From Actinocrinis sp035605935 (GTDB lineage Bacteria > Actinomycetota > Actinomycetes > Streptomycetales > Catenulisporaceae), in contig NZ_DATNGK010000317.1 of NCBI RefSeq assembly GCF_035605935.1, positions 1 through 28,633 of the forward strand: DNA of 28,633 nucleotides. Reading direction: 5' to 3'. Within the stretch, counting starts at the first letter, position 1; each line of letters begins with the position of its first letter. The notes beneath the pieces are model-generated. The model was not told the origin of the DNA and searched no databases. It was given only the letters and a program-made list of their open reading frames with translations. Below are positions 1 through 7,708 of this stretch, in pieces. Position numbers and translations under genes: made by a program.

Positions 1-2
1 GC

Positions 3-722
3 CCGGTGCGCGCGATGGACACGCGTAAGGGCGTTGGCGTTCCGGCGGGCAAGGTCGGCGCGAACGGCACCGCCAGTCTCCAGGTCGGCAATACGACCAT
101 CGGCAGCGTGACGATCCCGAACGGGATCACCGCGGTGGCGATGAACGTGACGGTCACCAATCCGACCATGAGCGGTTACCTCACCGTGTACCCCAACTCG
201 GCCGCGTCCCGGCCGACCGTGTCCAACCTGAACTTCTCGGCGAACCAGACGATCGCGAACCTGGTGATCGTGCCGGTCGGTGCGGACGGCAAGGTGGACT
301 TCTTCAACGGCACCTCCGGCACGACCGACGTGATCGCGGACGTCGCGGGCTACTTCAGCACCGGAACCTCCGGCGCCAAGTACCACGCGATCGGCCCGGA
401 CCGCGTCGTCGACACCCGGTTCGGCCTCGGCAACGGCGGTCCTGGCTCGGTCGGCGCCAACGGCGTGCTGACACTGCCGGTGCCGGCGAGCGCCACCGCG
501 GTGCTCACCAACCTGACCGTGGCCTCGACCACGGCCAGCGGCTACCTGACGGCGTACCCGGACCCGAACCGTCCGACCGTGTCGAACCTGAACTTCTCGG
601 CTGGTCAGGCGGTCCCGAACCTGGCGATCGTGCCGAACAACGGCAAGGTCGACTTCTTCAACGGATCCGGCGGATCGCTCCGCCTGATCGTCGACCTCGG
701 CGGTTACTTCAGCGCCAGCTGA
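3..722 (+). CDS. Secreted repeat protein, C-terminal part (5' end outside window)
   Basis: The reading frame is open to the left edge, so the N-terminus is missing. The visible part consists of two copies of a beta-rich repeat of about 115 residues. Each copy begins with a 'DTR.G.G' motif (residues 5-12 and again near 136), continues with 'TNLTV....GYLT.YP' and 'PTVSNLNFSA.Q', and ends with 'GKVDFFNG' and 'D..GYFS'. Such repeats are common in long secreted or cell-surface proteins of actinobacteria, often C-terminal to a peptidase, lectin or hydrolase domain; here that domain would lie upstream. Asn, Thr, Gly and Val are abundant and Cys is absent, as expected for an exported beta protein. 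No catalytic domain is visible, so the role (adhesion, surface display or substrate binding) is open. The GTG at 6 is probably an internal codon, because the family motif begins with 'PVR' directly before it. Confidence 0.8.
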   Translation, partial: PVRAMDTRKGVGVPAGKVGANGTASLQVGNTTIGSVTIPNGITAVAMNVTVTNPTMSGYLTVYPNSAASRPTVSNLNFSANQTIANLVIVPVGADGKVDFFNGTSGTTDVIADVAGYFSTGTSGAKYHAIGPDRVVDTRFGLGNGGPGSVGANGVLTLPVPASATAVLTNLTVASTTASGYLTAYPDPNRPTVSNLNFSAGQAVPNLAIVPNNGKVDFFNGSGGSLRLIVDLGGYFSAS

Positions 723-751
723 CGATTCGGTAAGCAGCAAACAAGCAAGAG

Positions 752-789
752 GGCCGGGGCCCGGCGGAGAGATCCGCCGGGCCCCGGCC
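752..789. terminator. Strong bidirectional intrinsic terminator
   Basis: A perfect 17-bp GC-rich stem (752-768 with 773-789) closes a GAGA tetraloop and is followed on the plus strand by a T-rich run (TTTCTTTCT). It lies between two convergent genes and on the minus strand is preceded and followed by A/T-rich tracts, so it probably stops transcription from both sides. Confidence 0.85.
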
Positions 790-817
790 TTTCTTTCTGC
801 TTGCTGCTGTCGTTCCT

Positions 818-2224
818 TCAGGTGCTTTGTCTACTCGCCGGCTCAACCACCGGCTCGGCTTTTCCCGGTTCACCTTCCGGCTGCGCCGAGGACGCCGACG
901 CCGCGTGCCGGCCGCCGGTCGTGCGCAGCACATCCCAGGCCATGACGACCATCGTCACCGCCGGTCCGACCAGCGAGGCGATCGCGGCGGTGGTGAGCGG
1001 CCCGAGCGGCACGGCGAACACGATGAACATCGCGACCACGCCCAGCGACCACGCCACCAGCACCGTCTGCTGCCGGTTCAGCGCCGTCAACGCGGATTGC
1101 AGGATGTTCGCCACCAAGAGGAACAGCGTTCCGGTGGCCAGTTCCATCAGCAGCGCGGTGGACAGCGGTGTCTTCGCGCCCATGACATTGATCATCACCC
1201 ACGAGCCGGCCAGCCCGACGCCCGCGACGCCGGCTAACCCGGCGCAGATGCACACCGCGACCAGAATGCCCGTCATCCGCCGCACTTCGGCCATCCGGCC
1301 GAGTGCGGCCGCGGCGCTCAGCTTGGGCAGCAGTGGAGCCTGGAGCGGGAAGAGAATCAGCAGCGCCAGCCGGGTCAACCCCACCGCCGCGCCCACCGCC
1401 TGCACCAAACCCGCCTCGCTGGGGCTGGACAGCCTGCCGTTGACCACCAGCGGCATCGCGTACATCAGCACCTGCCCGGCGAGTACGCCGCCGGTGAGCC
1501 TGGCCAGCCGCACAGCAGCCTGATTCGCGGTCTCCGGCTCGCTGCTCGCCGCGACCTCGGCCTCTGCGCCCGCCGGCGCTTCGAACGGGATCGGCGCACG
1601 GGCGACGAAGAGCCCGGACACGGCCGCGACCGCGGAGCCGAGCGCGAAGACGAGGCCCTGCGACCAAGTGGACCCGACGCCGAGAAGCGCCAGCACGAGG
1701 CTCGGCAGCAGCCGGGCCAACCCCTCGACCACCATCGTGATCGCGTAAGAGCGGAATTGCTGCCGCCCCGAGAGCACGCCGCGGATGAGGAAAGAGGCCC
1801 AAATCCCGGCCAGGCCGATCAGCAGCTCGCCGAACACGAGCCAGTCGCCGTAGAACCAGTGGTGCGTGATGTAGGGGCTCGCCGCGCAGACGGCGGCGAC
1901 CGTGCCGATGCCGACCCAGGCGGCGTTACGGACCTGGTGCCGGATGACGTCAGCCTCGGAGTGCCCAAGTGCCAGCGCGCGGCTGACTGCCCGCGTCATC
2001 TCCTGCTCGAAGGCGGCGAACATGCCGGTGCCGATCGCCGAGAGCAGGAAGAACAGCTGAACTAGCGGCTTGACGTCGATCGGAAGCAGCGAGTGGTTGA
2101 CGACGGCGATGAACGCGGAACCCGCGGCTGCGGACAGCCCGAGCCCGAGCGCCAGCAGAACGACCGGCCGGTTGAGGAGGGTCAGCAGAGGCGTTCCCCG
2201 GCCGGGAGCGGGTGCGGTATCCAT
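818..2224 (-). CDS. Polytopic membrane protein, MATE/polysaccharide-flippase-like
   Basis: The product has about 468 residues and roughly 12 predicted transmembrane helices spread over its whole length, the first at about residues 14-37. It ends in a short polar, Ala/Ser/Glu-rich cytoplasmic tail. The pattern (long helices rich in Ala, Gly, Val and Leu, with the central polar segment around residue 220 dividing two halves) fits the MOP superfamily of flippases that move lipid-linked sugars across the membrane (MurJ/Wzx/MATE-like). No substrate can be read from the sequence. The start chosen is the ATG beginning 'MDTAPAPG'; an upstream in-frame start adds 15 residues that do not look like part of the first helix. 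The gene is monocistronic, convergent with the repeat protein and divergent from the hydrolase gene. The family assignment rests on topology and residue pattern only. Confidence 0.6.
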   Translation of the reverse strand: MDTAPAPGRGTPLLTLLNRPVVLLALGLGLSAAAGSAFIAVVNHSLLPIDVKPLVQLFFLLSAIGTGMFAAFEQEMTRAVSRALALGHSEADVIRHQVRNAAWVGIGTVAAVCAASPYITHHWFYGDWLVFGELLIGLAGIWASFLIRGVLSGRQQFRSYAITMVVEGLARLLPSLVLALLGVGSTWSQGLVFALGSAVAAVSGLFVARAPIPFEAPAGAEAEVAASSEPETANQAAVRLARLTGGVLAGQVLMYAMPLVVNGRLSSPSEAGLVQAVGAAVGLTRLALLILFPLQAPLLPKLSAAAALGRMAEVRRMTGILVAVCICAGLAGVAGVGLAGSWVMINVMGAKTPLSTALLMELATGTLFLLVANILQSALTALNRQQTVLVAWSLGVVAMFIVFAVPLGPLTTAAIASLVGPAVTMVVMAWDVLRTTGGRHAASASSAQPEGEPGKAEPVVEPASRQST

Positions 2225-2499
2225 GACCCGTGCATGGTAGCGCAGCAGGTAGACCGGGGCTGCGGGCACAAGTGCAGCCCCCGTGTGTATTCGAGGGCTG
2301 CATGATCAACGTAGCGCGATTCGCCGCGAAGTCCAGCGTCAGTTGGTATCGCTTCTATTTCGATCAACGCCGCACAAGAGAGGATCGCACCAACGCGCGG
2401 TCCACGAACCGCTGTCGCACGAAGCTGCGACCGCCGCGCCGCCGGCCAGACCGGAGGGGCTACATGCGACATTCAGAGAGCAGGTGCAGGATGTGTCGC
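2225..2499. other. Divergent intergenic region with a hairpin
   Basis: This stretch separates the flippase-like gene (minus) from the hydrolase gene (plus) and must hold both promoters. A 7-bp inverted repeat (GCAGCCC at 2274-2280, GGGCTGC at 2295-2301) lies near the minus-strand gene, with a further GGGGCTGC copy at about 2257-2264. I see no convincing -35/-10 pair and no real gene; in-frame extensions of the hydrolase into this region lack family character. Confidence 0.4.
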
Positions 2500-3252
2500 A
2501 TGAGCGATGCTTTTCTGTCAACGACCGTACGAATCACAGGGCATGAGGGCGCCGAGATCGAGGCTTATGCGGCCATCGCCCAGGATGAGGCGCCACGCGG
2601 CGGCGTCGTGGTCATCCATCACCTGCCCGGATACGACGATGGGACGAAGGAGATCGTCCGCCGATTCGGGCACCTCGGCTTCAACGCGGTGATGCCCAAC
2701 CTGTACTGGCATGACGCTCCCGGCGCCGCCCCCGATGACGCTGCCGCGGCCGGACGGGCCAAGGGCGGGGTTCCGGACGAGCGGCTGGTCGGCGACGTGG
2801 CAGGCGCGGCGCAGTACCTTCGCTCCCTGCCGAACGCCAACGGCAAGGTCGGCGTGATCGGTTACTGCTCCGGCGGCCGCCAGTCCGTGCTCGCCGCGTG
2901 CAGCCTGCCGCTGGACGCCGCGGTGGACTGCTATGGCGCGTTCGTGACCGGTGACCCGTCCGGCTTGGAAGGCCACCCGCTGCGCCACATCAGTCCGCTC
3001 TACGACAAGCTGCCCAACCTGAACTGCCCACTGCTCGGCCTGTTCGGCGCGGAGGACAAACACCCCTCGCCGGAGGAAGTCGCAGAGCTCGAACAGCTGC
3101 TGACCAAGTTCGGCAAGTCGTTCGATTTCCACAGCTATCCCGGCGCCGGTCACGCCTTCTTCGCCGTCGAGCGGCCCGCGTTCCGCCCGGAGGCCGCCAA
3201 GGACGGCTGGGAACGCGTCGCGTCCTTCTTCGGCAAGCACCTGAGCGCGTAG
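2500..3252 (+). CDS. Dienelactone hydrolase family protein
   Basis: An alpha/beta-hydrolase of 250 residues. The family triad is complete: Cys123 in 'GYCSGG' (nucleophile), Asp186 in 'AEDKHPS' and His218 in 'GAGHAFF'. Classical members open dienelactone to maleylacetate in chlorocatechol breakdown, but most actinobacterial homologues act on unknown esters or lactones, and there is no aromatic-degradation cluster here. The protein has no signal peptide, so it should be cytoplasmic. The ATG at 2500 was chosen because it begins just before the conserved first strand and follows AGG at 2488-2490 with suitable spacing; ATGs at 2464 and 2491 are in frame and cannot be excluded. The stop codon overlaps the ribosome-binding site of the next gene, so the two are co-translated. 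A broken relative of this family lies at 23385-23570. Confidence 0.9.
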   Translation: MSDAFLSTTVRITGHEGAEIEAYAAIAQDEAPRGGVVVIHHLPGYDDGTKEIVRRFGHLGFNAVMPNLYWHDAPGAAPDDAAAAGRAKGGVPDERLVGDVAGAAQYLRSLPNANGKVGVIGYCSGGRQSVLAACSLPLDAAVDCYGAFVTGDPSGLEGHPLRHISPLYDKLPNLNCPLLGLFGAEDKHPSPEEVAELEQLLTKFGKSFDFHSYPGAGHAFFAVERPAFRPEAAKDGWERVASFFGKHLSA

Positions 3253-3264
3253 GGAGCGGCGTCT

Positions 3265-3525
3265 ATGTGCACTTACATCACCGCCAAGGTCGACACCGAG
3301 GGCAGCGGAAAGGGCGCCGAGGGCTGGTTTCCGCTGACTGAGACGACCGTGTACTTCGACCACCCGGTGCACGCGTCAGCGGATCACACGCTGAACATCG
3401 ACTTCCGCAATCCTGATCGTGGAGCCGGCGCCCGTGTGGCTGTCGAGTTGACCGCGGAGACTGCACGCGCGCTCGCGACGGCGATCCTGGAGACGCTCGA
3501 CGCCGTACCCGAGGGCGTCGCGTAA
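3265..3525 (+). CDS. Small conserved actinobacterial protein (DUF6295-like)
   Basis: An 86-residue soluble protein starting 'MCTYITAKV' and containing 'GSGKGAEGWFPLT', 'VYFDHPVHA' and 'HTLNIDF', with a helical C-terminus 'ELTAETARALATAILETL'. I recognise this as a small, widespread actinobacterial family that I believe is DUF6295; its function is unknown. The conserved Cys2, Asp and His residues could form a ligand- or metal-binding patch, but that is inference. The ribosome-binding site AGGGAG (3251-3256) overlaps the stop codon of the hydrolase gene 12 bases upstream, so the pair forms an operon and the small protein may accompany the hydrolase. Nothing indicates export. Confidence 0.75.
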   Translation: MCTYITAKVDTEGSGKGAEGWFPLTETTVYFDHPVHASADHTLNIDFRNPDRGAGARVAVELTAETARALATAILETLDAVPEGVA

Positions 3526-3542
3526 GCCGGGCAAGTCATCGC

Positions 3543-3567
3543 GCCGCAGTAGTAAGCCGCAGTAGTA
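3543..3567 (+). repeat. 12-bp tandem repeat between convergent genes
   Basis: GCCGCAGTAGTA occurs twice (3543-3554 and 3556-3567) separated by one base, in the short gap between the convergent DUF6295-like and PH-domain genes. It is probably a local slippage duplication; no function is evident. Confidence 0.6.
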
Positions 3568-3604
3568 GATAGCCGCGCCGCGTCAACCGGCCGGATGGAT
3601 CGGG

Positions 3605-4390
3605 TCAGCCGTCCATCTGGCCGGTGAGCGAGACGTTGCCGCTGTTCGGATTCACCTGGCCGCCGATCACGATGTTCTTCGGGTCCGGCTTCGGGCTGGC
3701 GAACAGCAGGTGCGAGATCTGCAGGTTGGTGAACTCCGGATCCGGCACATAGTCCATGATCTTCAGTGCCTGGTCCTGGCCGGCCGATTCGATGTCGAAC
3801 AGGCCGTAACCGAACAGCCGGCCGAAGCCGGAACGCCGGTAGGCCATGTCGGTCAGTCGCGAGACCGGCATCGAACGCACGGTGGTGGTGATGATTCCCT
3901 CGATCACCACGATCCGCTTGCTGGTCAGCACGAAGTAGCGATCCGCCCACTCGCCGATCTGCAGAGCCGACCAGCCGAGCACCACGAGCAGCACCACCAG
4001 CAGCATGCCGCCGACGCCGAACTGCTTGCTGCGCACCAGCCACGTGATCGCGAAAAGGATCGCGGCGACCACCACCGCGGCCAGCAGTTGAGTGCGCGCG
4101 TTGGCCTTGCGCAACGCCATCGCCTTGCGAAGGTCCCACATCGAGGCCACCGCCCACAGCACCCAGAGAGCCCACAGCAACCACGCGACGTTCAGTGCGC
4201 TACCGGTCTTCACCGGTTGCGACACGTTGACCGCGATCGTGACCAGAACGCCGACCACGGCCAACGCCGCCGGGCCGATCAGCTGTGCCCAGTGGAAGCG
4301 GGTGTGGATGACGACCTTTTCGTCAGGATCCAGGAACTTGCGTATATGCCCTGGCGCCTGAGCCGACGGGGTCGACGGGAACATTGCCAT
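3605..4390 (-). CDS. PH-domain integral membrane protein (DUF304/YdbS-YdbT-like)
   Basis: A 261-residue protein. A short N-terminal segment containing 'LDPDEKVV' is followed by about four transmembrane helices in two hairpins (roughly residues 36-55, 65-84, 100-118 and 124-144). A C-terminal bacterial PH (bPH2) domain covers about residues 150-230, with 'YFVLTSKRIVVIEGI' and 'VRSMPVSRLTDM' as the usual strands and 'DIESAGQDQALK' near the end. Such proteins sit in the cytoplasmic membrane; their molecular role in actinobacteria is unknown. The start is ATG 4390, with ATG 4384 as an alternative. The gene follows a small membrane-protein gene with a gap of only three bases, so it is probably translated by coupling from it. 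The tail after the PH domain is Asn/Gly-rich and disordered. Confidence 0.8.
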   Translation of the reverse strand: MAMFPSTPSAQAPGHIRKFLDPDEKVVIHTRFHWAQLIGPAALAVVGVLVTIAVNVSQPVKTGSALNVAWLLWALWVLWAVASMWDLRKAMALRKANARTQLLAAVVVAAILFAITWLVRSKQFGVGGMLLVVLLVVLGWSALQIGEWADRYFVLTSKRIVVIEGIITTTVRSMPVSRLTDMAYRRSGFGRLFGYGLFDIESAGQDQALKIMDYVPDPEFTNLQISHLLFASPKPDPKNIVIGGQVNPNSGNVSLTGQMDG

Positions 4391-4393
4391 CGG

Positions 4394-4567
4394 CTAGCCG
4401 TGGACGTTGCTGTGGAAGCTGACGATGTTACCGATGGAGTGGAAGAAGTTGGAGACGAATACGAACACGTCCTTGACGAAGCTTGACGTGGTGTCCGGGT
4501 CGTGCACGATCCAGAACAGCACAAAGATGACGATGCCCCATTGAATGGCCGGCTTTGCCTTCGGCAT
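4394..4567 (-). CDS. Small membrane protein, first gene of an operon with the PH-domain gene
   Basis: A 57-residue protein with a short Lys-containing N-terminus ('MPKAKPAIQW'), one hydrophobic helix at about residues 9-22 ('WGIVIFVLFWIV') and an aromatic-rich amphipathic segment near the C-terminus (Phe, Val, His). Translation most likely starts at ATG 4567, preceded by a purine-rich GGAGGGGAAGGG about 11 bases upstream; longer in-frame versions add only Arg-rich sequence. Its stop lies three bases before the PH-domain gene. I do not recognise a family. Its position suggests it is a small partner or chaperone of the PH-domain membrane protein, but this is inference. Confidence 0.6.
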   Translation of the reverse strand: MPKAKPAIQWGIVIFVLFWIVHDPDTTSSFVKDVFVFVSNFFHSIGNIVSFHSNVHG

Positions 4568-5047
4568 AACGATCGCGACCCTTCCCCTCCGAACGCGACA
4601 CCGACGCACCGACCTGACCGGCCCGTTCGGGTCAGACCGCTGACGCCGGACCACGCGTGGCACGTAAGTCCTGACCGATACCAGCGTAGCCTGATCTGCT
4701 GCGCTGCGGCTGACGAGTTAGAGGTACCCGGTCAGCCGGGGGCTGGAAACCGAGCAGGCGCAAGGTGATCCGGGTTGTTGTCCGAAAGGTATCGTCTTAC
4801 CCGTATTCGTCCGGTTGCTCGTACGCCCGGCGCACGCTGGTTCCGTCGCCCTCCGAGGTGGTGTGCGCACTCTGCGCTACTACGCGCTGCGGACTCCGGC
4901 CGTGCGACCGTCGCCGTCTCGTCAGGTGCAGAGTTGCGCGTATACGCACTCGAACTCACCCCGCGCGCCCGCCAGCGCCTAGAGCGCGTCGACGCAGTTC
5001 GATTCCTTGGCTGCTCTAAGCAGTTCTAGCAGCACCCCTATACGCGG
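4568..5047. other. Gene-poor 480-base intergenic stretch
   Basis: Open frames exist here on both strands (for example 4775-5029 plus), but their products are Arg/Ala-rich with no family resemblance and no good ribosome-binding site, so I do not call a gene. Next to the upp stop (about 5010-5036) is a weak inverted repeat (GCTGCT ... AGCAGC) without a T-run, which may act as a poor upp terminator. The left edge carries the promoter and leader of the small membrane protein operon. No tRNA or known riboswitch pattern is seen. Confidence 0.5.
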
Positions 5048-5686
5048 TTATACGACCCCATAGAGCCGGTCTCCCGCATCCCCAAGCCCCGGCACGATAT
5101 ATCCGTGCTCGTTCAGTTGGTCGTCAACCGCGGCGGTCACCACCGTGACCGGGATCGGGTGGCCTTTGAGCTCCTCCTCCAGCTTCGCGATCCCCTCCGG
5201 CGCGGCCAGCAGGCAGATCGCGGTCACGTCGCTGGCCCCGCGTTCGGCCAGCAGCCGGATCGCCGCGATCAGCGTGCCGCCGGTGGCCAGCATCGGATCG
5301 AGCACGTAGCACTGGCGGTCGGAGATGTCGTCCGGTAGCCGGGTCGCGTAGGTGGAGGCGGTCAGCGTGCCCTCGTCACGCACCATGCCGAGGAAGCCGA
5401 CCTCCGCAGTTGGTAGCAGCCGCACCATGCCGTCCAGCATGCCCAGCCCGGCGCGCAGGATCGGCACGACCAGCGGCTTGGGCGCGGCCAGTCGCACGCC
5501 GCGGGCCGGAGCGACCGGGGTCTGCACCTCAATCGGCGCGACGCGGACGTCCCGGGTGGCCTCGTAGGCGAGCAGCGTTACCAGTTCGTCGGCCAGTCTG
5601 CGAAAGGTCGGCGAGTCGGTGTTCCGGTCGCGCAGCGCGGTGAGCTTGTGGGCGATCAGCGGATGCTCCGCGACGTGGATGCGCAT
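5048..5686 (-). CDS. upp: Uracil phosphoribosyltransferase
   Basis: This 212-residue cytoplasmic enzyme of pyrimidine salvage makes UMP from uracil and PRPP. The PRPP-binding loop reads 'VLDPMLATGGTL' (about residues 128-139), and the uracil-binding C-terminus reads 'YIVPGLGDAGDRLYG'. The N-terminus 'HPLIAHKLTALRD' and the segment 'PILRAGLGMLDG' are also standard for the family, as is the full length. The start at ATG 5686 has no Shine-Dalgarno sequence, but a TAGACT hexamer lies exactly six bases upstream, indicating a leaderless transcript. The gene is transcribed alone, away from the tadA cluster. No odd features are seen. Confidence 0.97.
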   Translation of the reverse strand: MRIHVAEHPLIAHKLTALRDRNTDSPTFRRLADELVTLLAYEATRDVRVAPIEVQTPVAPARGVRLAAPKPLVVPILRAGLGMLDGMVRLLPTAEVGFLGMVRDEGTLTASTYATRLPDDISDRQCYVLDPMLATGGTLIAAIRLLAERGASDVTAICLLAAPEGIAKLEEELKGHPIPVTVVTAAVDDQLNEHGYIVPGLGDAGDRLYGVV

Positions 5687-5692
5687 GCTCAG

Positions 5693-5698
5693 AGTCTA
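5693..5698 (-). promoter_or_regulatory. -10 element for leaderless upp transcript
   Basis: TAGACT on the minus strand matches TANNNT and ends six bases before the upp ATG, placing the transcription start at or next to the start codon. No clear -35 is visible. Confidence 0.5.
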
Positions 5699-5855
5699 TG
5701 CGGGCAAGCGGTCTCTAACTGAGGCGCCGTTCAAGCGTGGGTTCGGGCGCGGGTGTGGTTTCAGCCCGGCTTCGATCTGTGCCCGTCACGTCTACCGGCC
5801 GCGACGGCCGGGTACCGGAAAGGAAACGGCCGAACATGGACGAAGGGGCCCGGCC

Positions 5856-6146
5856 ATGACTGATCGCCGGCGCGCGCGCGACGACGAGAAGCCCCGTCGC
5901 GCCCCGAAGTCCGACGCACCGCGTTCCGCCGACAAGGCCGGCGCCGCCGAGTCGTCTCCCGCCTCCTCCTCTTCTTCTCCTTCCTCTGCCACCTCCGCCG
6001 AGGATCGGGAACGGGACCGCAGGGTTCGCCGCGCCCGATTCCTCGCCGACCTCGCCGAAGCGCGTGAGTTGCGCAAGCGAGTGGCCCCTCGCCGGGCCCG
6101 CGCCGCGGAGTTGGAGGCCCGAGTGCTCCGTACCTTCCGGTACTGA
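5856..6146 (+). CDS. Small basic conserved protein
   Basis: A 96-residue, Arg/Lys/Ser-rich protein. Its first 55 residues are low-complexity (a run of Ser after about residue 34) and probably disordered. The C-terminal 45 residues, 'RRVRRARFLADLAEAR' followed by 'RKRVAPRRARAAELEARVLRTFRY', form a predicted highly charged helix. A short basic protein with this C-terminus is, as far as I recall, found beside tadA in other actinomycetes, so the call rests on that helix plus context. The basic helix might bind nucleic acid. The ATG at 5856 follows an AAGGGG motif nine to ten bases upstream; upstream in-frame codons look non-coding. Function unknown. Confidence 0.6.
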   Translation: MTDRRRARDDEKPRRAPKSDAPRSADKAGAAESSPASSSSSPSSATSAEDRERDRRVRRARFLADLAEARELRKRVAPRRARAAELEARVLRTFRY

Positions 6147-6321
6147 CCCGCCCGGCTGATCCCGGCCGCTGAGCCGCCCTCGAACGCGGCGCGCCGATAC
6201 ACCCGCGCCAACCGGTGCCGTGGAGCATCGCTTTCTGTCACGATGCGAGTGCAGACATTGCTTCGCGAAGCATGCATGCACGGCCCCGGTTCGTGGTACG
6301 CAACCGCTGGAGAGGACGGAA

Positions 6322-6861
6322 ATGGCGCGGCAGGGTGACTACCTGGAGTTCGACGACGAGCTCGTCGACTTCGCCGTGGCCGTTTTCCAGGAGGACGGAC
6401 GCTGGGACGCGGTCGGGCTGCCGCCGCATGTGGCCGAATCCCTCGACGACTTCCTCTTCGCCCTGCACCAGCAGGTCTCCGAAGGCCCGACGATCGGCCT
6501 GGTCGGGCTCGGCGACGAATACTTCGTGGCGGCCAGGCTGGTGGGCCGGGAAGTGCGGCTGTTCCTGTCCAACGCGGCGGCGGCCGCGGACGACCGGATC
6601 GCCGGGGACCTGCTCGAGCGGGTCGATCCGGCGGCCGACCCGCTCAAGACGGACGAGGTGCCGTTCGGCGACCAGGACATCTTCGCCGACCTCGGGCTGG
6701 GACCGCTGGACCTGGCGTTCGTCTGCGACCAGCTCCAGCTCGACCGGGATCTGCGGCTGCGCGAGGCGGTCGGCGGGCTCGCGGCCAGGCTCGGCTTCGG
6801 CGAGCAGTTCGCCAAGGCGGCGCGGCGCGATGACCAGGCCGACGAATGGCGTGATGGTTGA
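6322..6861 (+). CDS. TadA-associated protein, first paralogue
   Basis: A 179-residue acidic soluble protein starting 'MARQGDYLEFDDELVD' with a good ribosome-binding site (GGAGAGGACGG) directly before ATG 6322. It contains a two-part pattern also seen in the next gene: 'FAVAVFQEDGRWDA' near the N-terminus, then 'PTIGLVGLGDEYFVAARLVG' and 'RLFLSNAAAA' in the middle, and an Ala/Leu-rich helical C-terminus ending in charged residues. This matches my recollection of actinobacterial proteins named 'tRNA adenosine deaminase-associated' (TIGR03941-like), which lie just upstream of tadA. Biochemical function is not known; a role in stabilising or regulating TadA is inference from gene position. It is followed 71 bases later by its paralogue. 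Confidence 0.7.
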   Translation: MARQGDYLEFDDELVDFAVAVFQEDGRWDAVGLPPHVAESLDDFLFALHQQVSEGPTIGLVGLGDEYFVAARLVGREVRLFLSNAAAAADDRIAGDLLERVDPAADPLKTDEVPFGDQDIFADLGLGPLDLAFVCDQLQLDRDLRLREAVGGLAARLGFGEQFAKAARRDDQADEWRDG

Positions 6862-6932
6862 GTTGAATGTGCAAAGTGTGGAACCGGCCGCGCGGGACGG
6901 TGACCGCGCGGCCCGAAATCCGAGGGGAGAGT

Positions 6933-7628
6933 GTGCTCGCCGTGGCGTACTTCGCCGCACTGCTGGCGCGGTCAGCGGACCGCTGGACGGCCCGCGACGC
7001 CGATCTGGACCAGATCGAGGACGTCGCCGGCCTGGTGGAGTTCATGCGGGATGTTCCCGAGGACGACGAGGACGAGGAAGAGCCGGACACCTCAGTGCTG
7101 CTGCTTGAGCAGGAGGATGTGTGGTTCGCGGTGATCCGCCTCGACGCCGACGAGGACCCGCGGTTGTTCGTCTCGGACATGGCCGCGGTCTCCCGGTCGG
7201 CATATGCGGACCTGCTGTTGTCGACCGACCTGCTGCCCATCGGACCGGACGGCCGGCCCGCGCAGCAGCTGGCGGCGGTAGCCGAACCGGCCTCGGACGA
7301 CCTAGACGCGCTGAATGACGAAGCGGCCGCCGTCGCCGCGGACGATGACGGCGACGTCGAAGCCGACGGAGGTGACGGAGCCGACGCCATCGAGGACGAA
7401 CTGCTGAACGGCAGCGGACCTGATTCGGCGACCGGGCTCGGCGAAGAGCCCGCGGAGCACCGTCCGCTGCACTCGGGACCGGCCGGCGACGCGAACCTGC
7501 TGGCGGACTTCGGCGTGCGCGCGACGAAGCTCATCGGCCTCTGCGGAGAGGGCAAGGTCCCGGCGGACGCGCTCGCGGAGGTCGCGGAGGCGCTGGGCGC
7601 GGCAGACGAACTCGAGGAAGTCCGCTGA
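6933..7628 (+). CDS. TadA-associated protein, second paralogue (TIGR03941-like)
   Basis: A strongly acidic protein of about 231 residues. The N-terminal domain has 'YFAALLARSADRWTA', 'DTSVLLLEQEDVWFAVIRLD' and 'RLFVSDMAAVSRSAYADLLL'. A long Asp/Glu/Ala-rich linker (about residues 110-170) leads to a C-terminal helical segment 'DFGVRATKLIGLCGEGKVP' followed by 'ALGAADELEEVR', the typical ending of this family. The start is GTG 6933 or GTG 6942: the latter gives the family-like 'MAYFAALLA' beginning, but the purine-rich GAGGGGAGA (6922-6930) is close to the first. The gene ends 80 bases before tadA and is probably co-transcribed with it. The name comes from conserved proximity to tadA; no activity is established. 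The acidic linker is unusually long and may be disordered. Confidence 0.8.
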   Translation: MLAVAYFAALLARSADRWTARDADLDQIEDVAGLVEFMRDVPEDDEDEEEPDTSVLLLEQEDVWFAVIRLDADEDPRLFVSDMAAVSRSAYADLLLSTDLLPIGPDGRPAQQLAAVAEPASDDLDALNDEAAAVAADDDGDVEADGGDGADAIEDELLNGSGPDSATGLGEEPAEHRPLHSGPAGDANLLADFGVRATKLIGLCGEGKVPADALAEVAEALGAADELEEVR

Positions 7629-7708
7629 CCCCGGGCGCTTCATCCGGCTCGACCGCAGACCGCCCCCCGCCGCTGCCGCCGTGGCTCCTTTCCCGTTACT
7701 CCGCGTGG

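Noticed and set aside
4775..5029. Possible 84-residue gene in the gap before upp
   Set aside because: No ribosome-binding site, Arg-rich composition and no recognisable family; a second frame of the same length overlaps it, as expected for chance open frames in GC-rich DNA.
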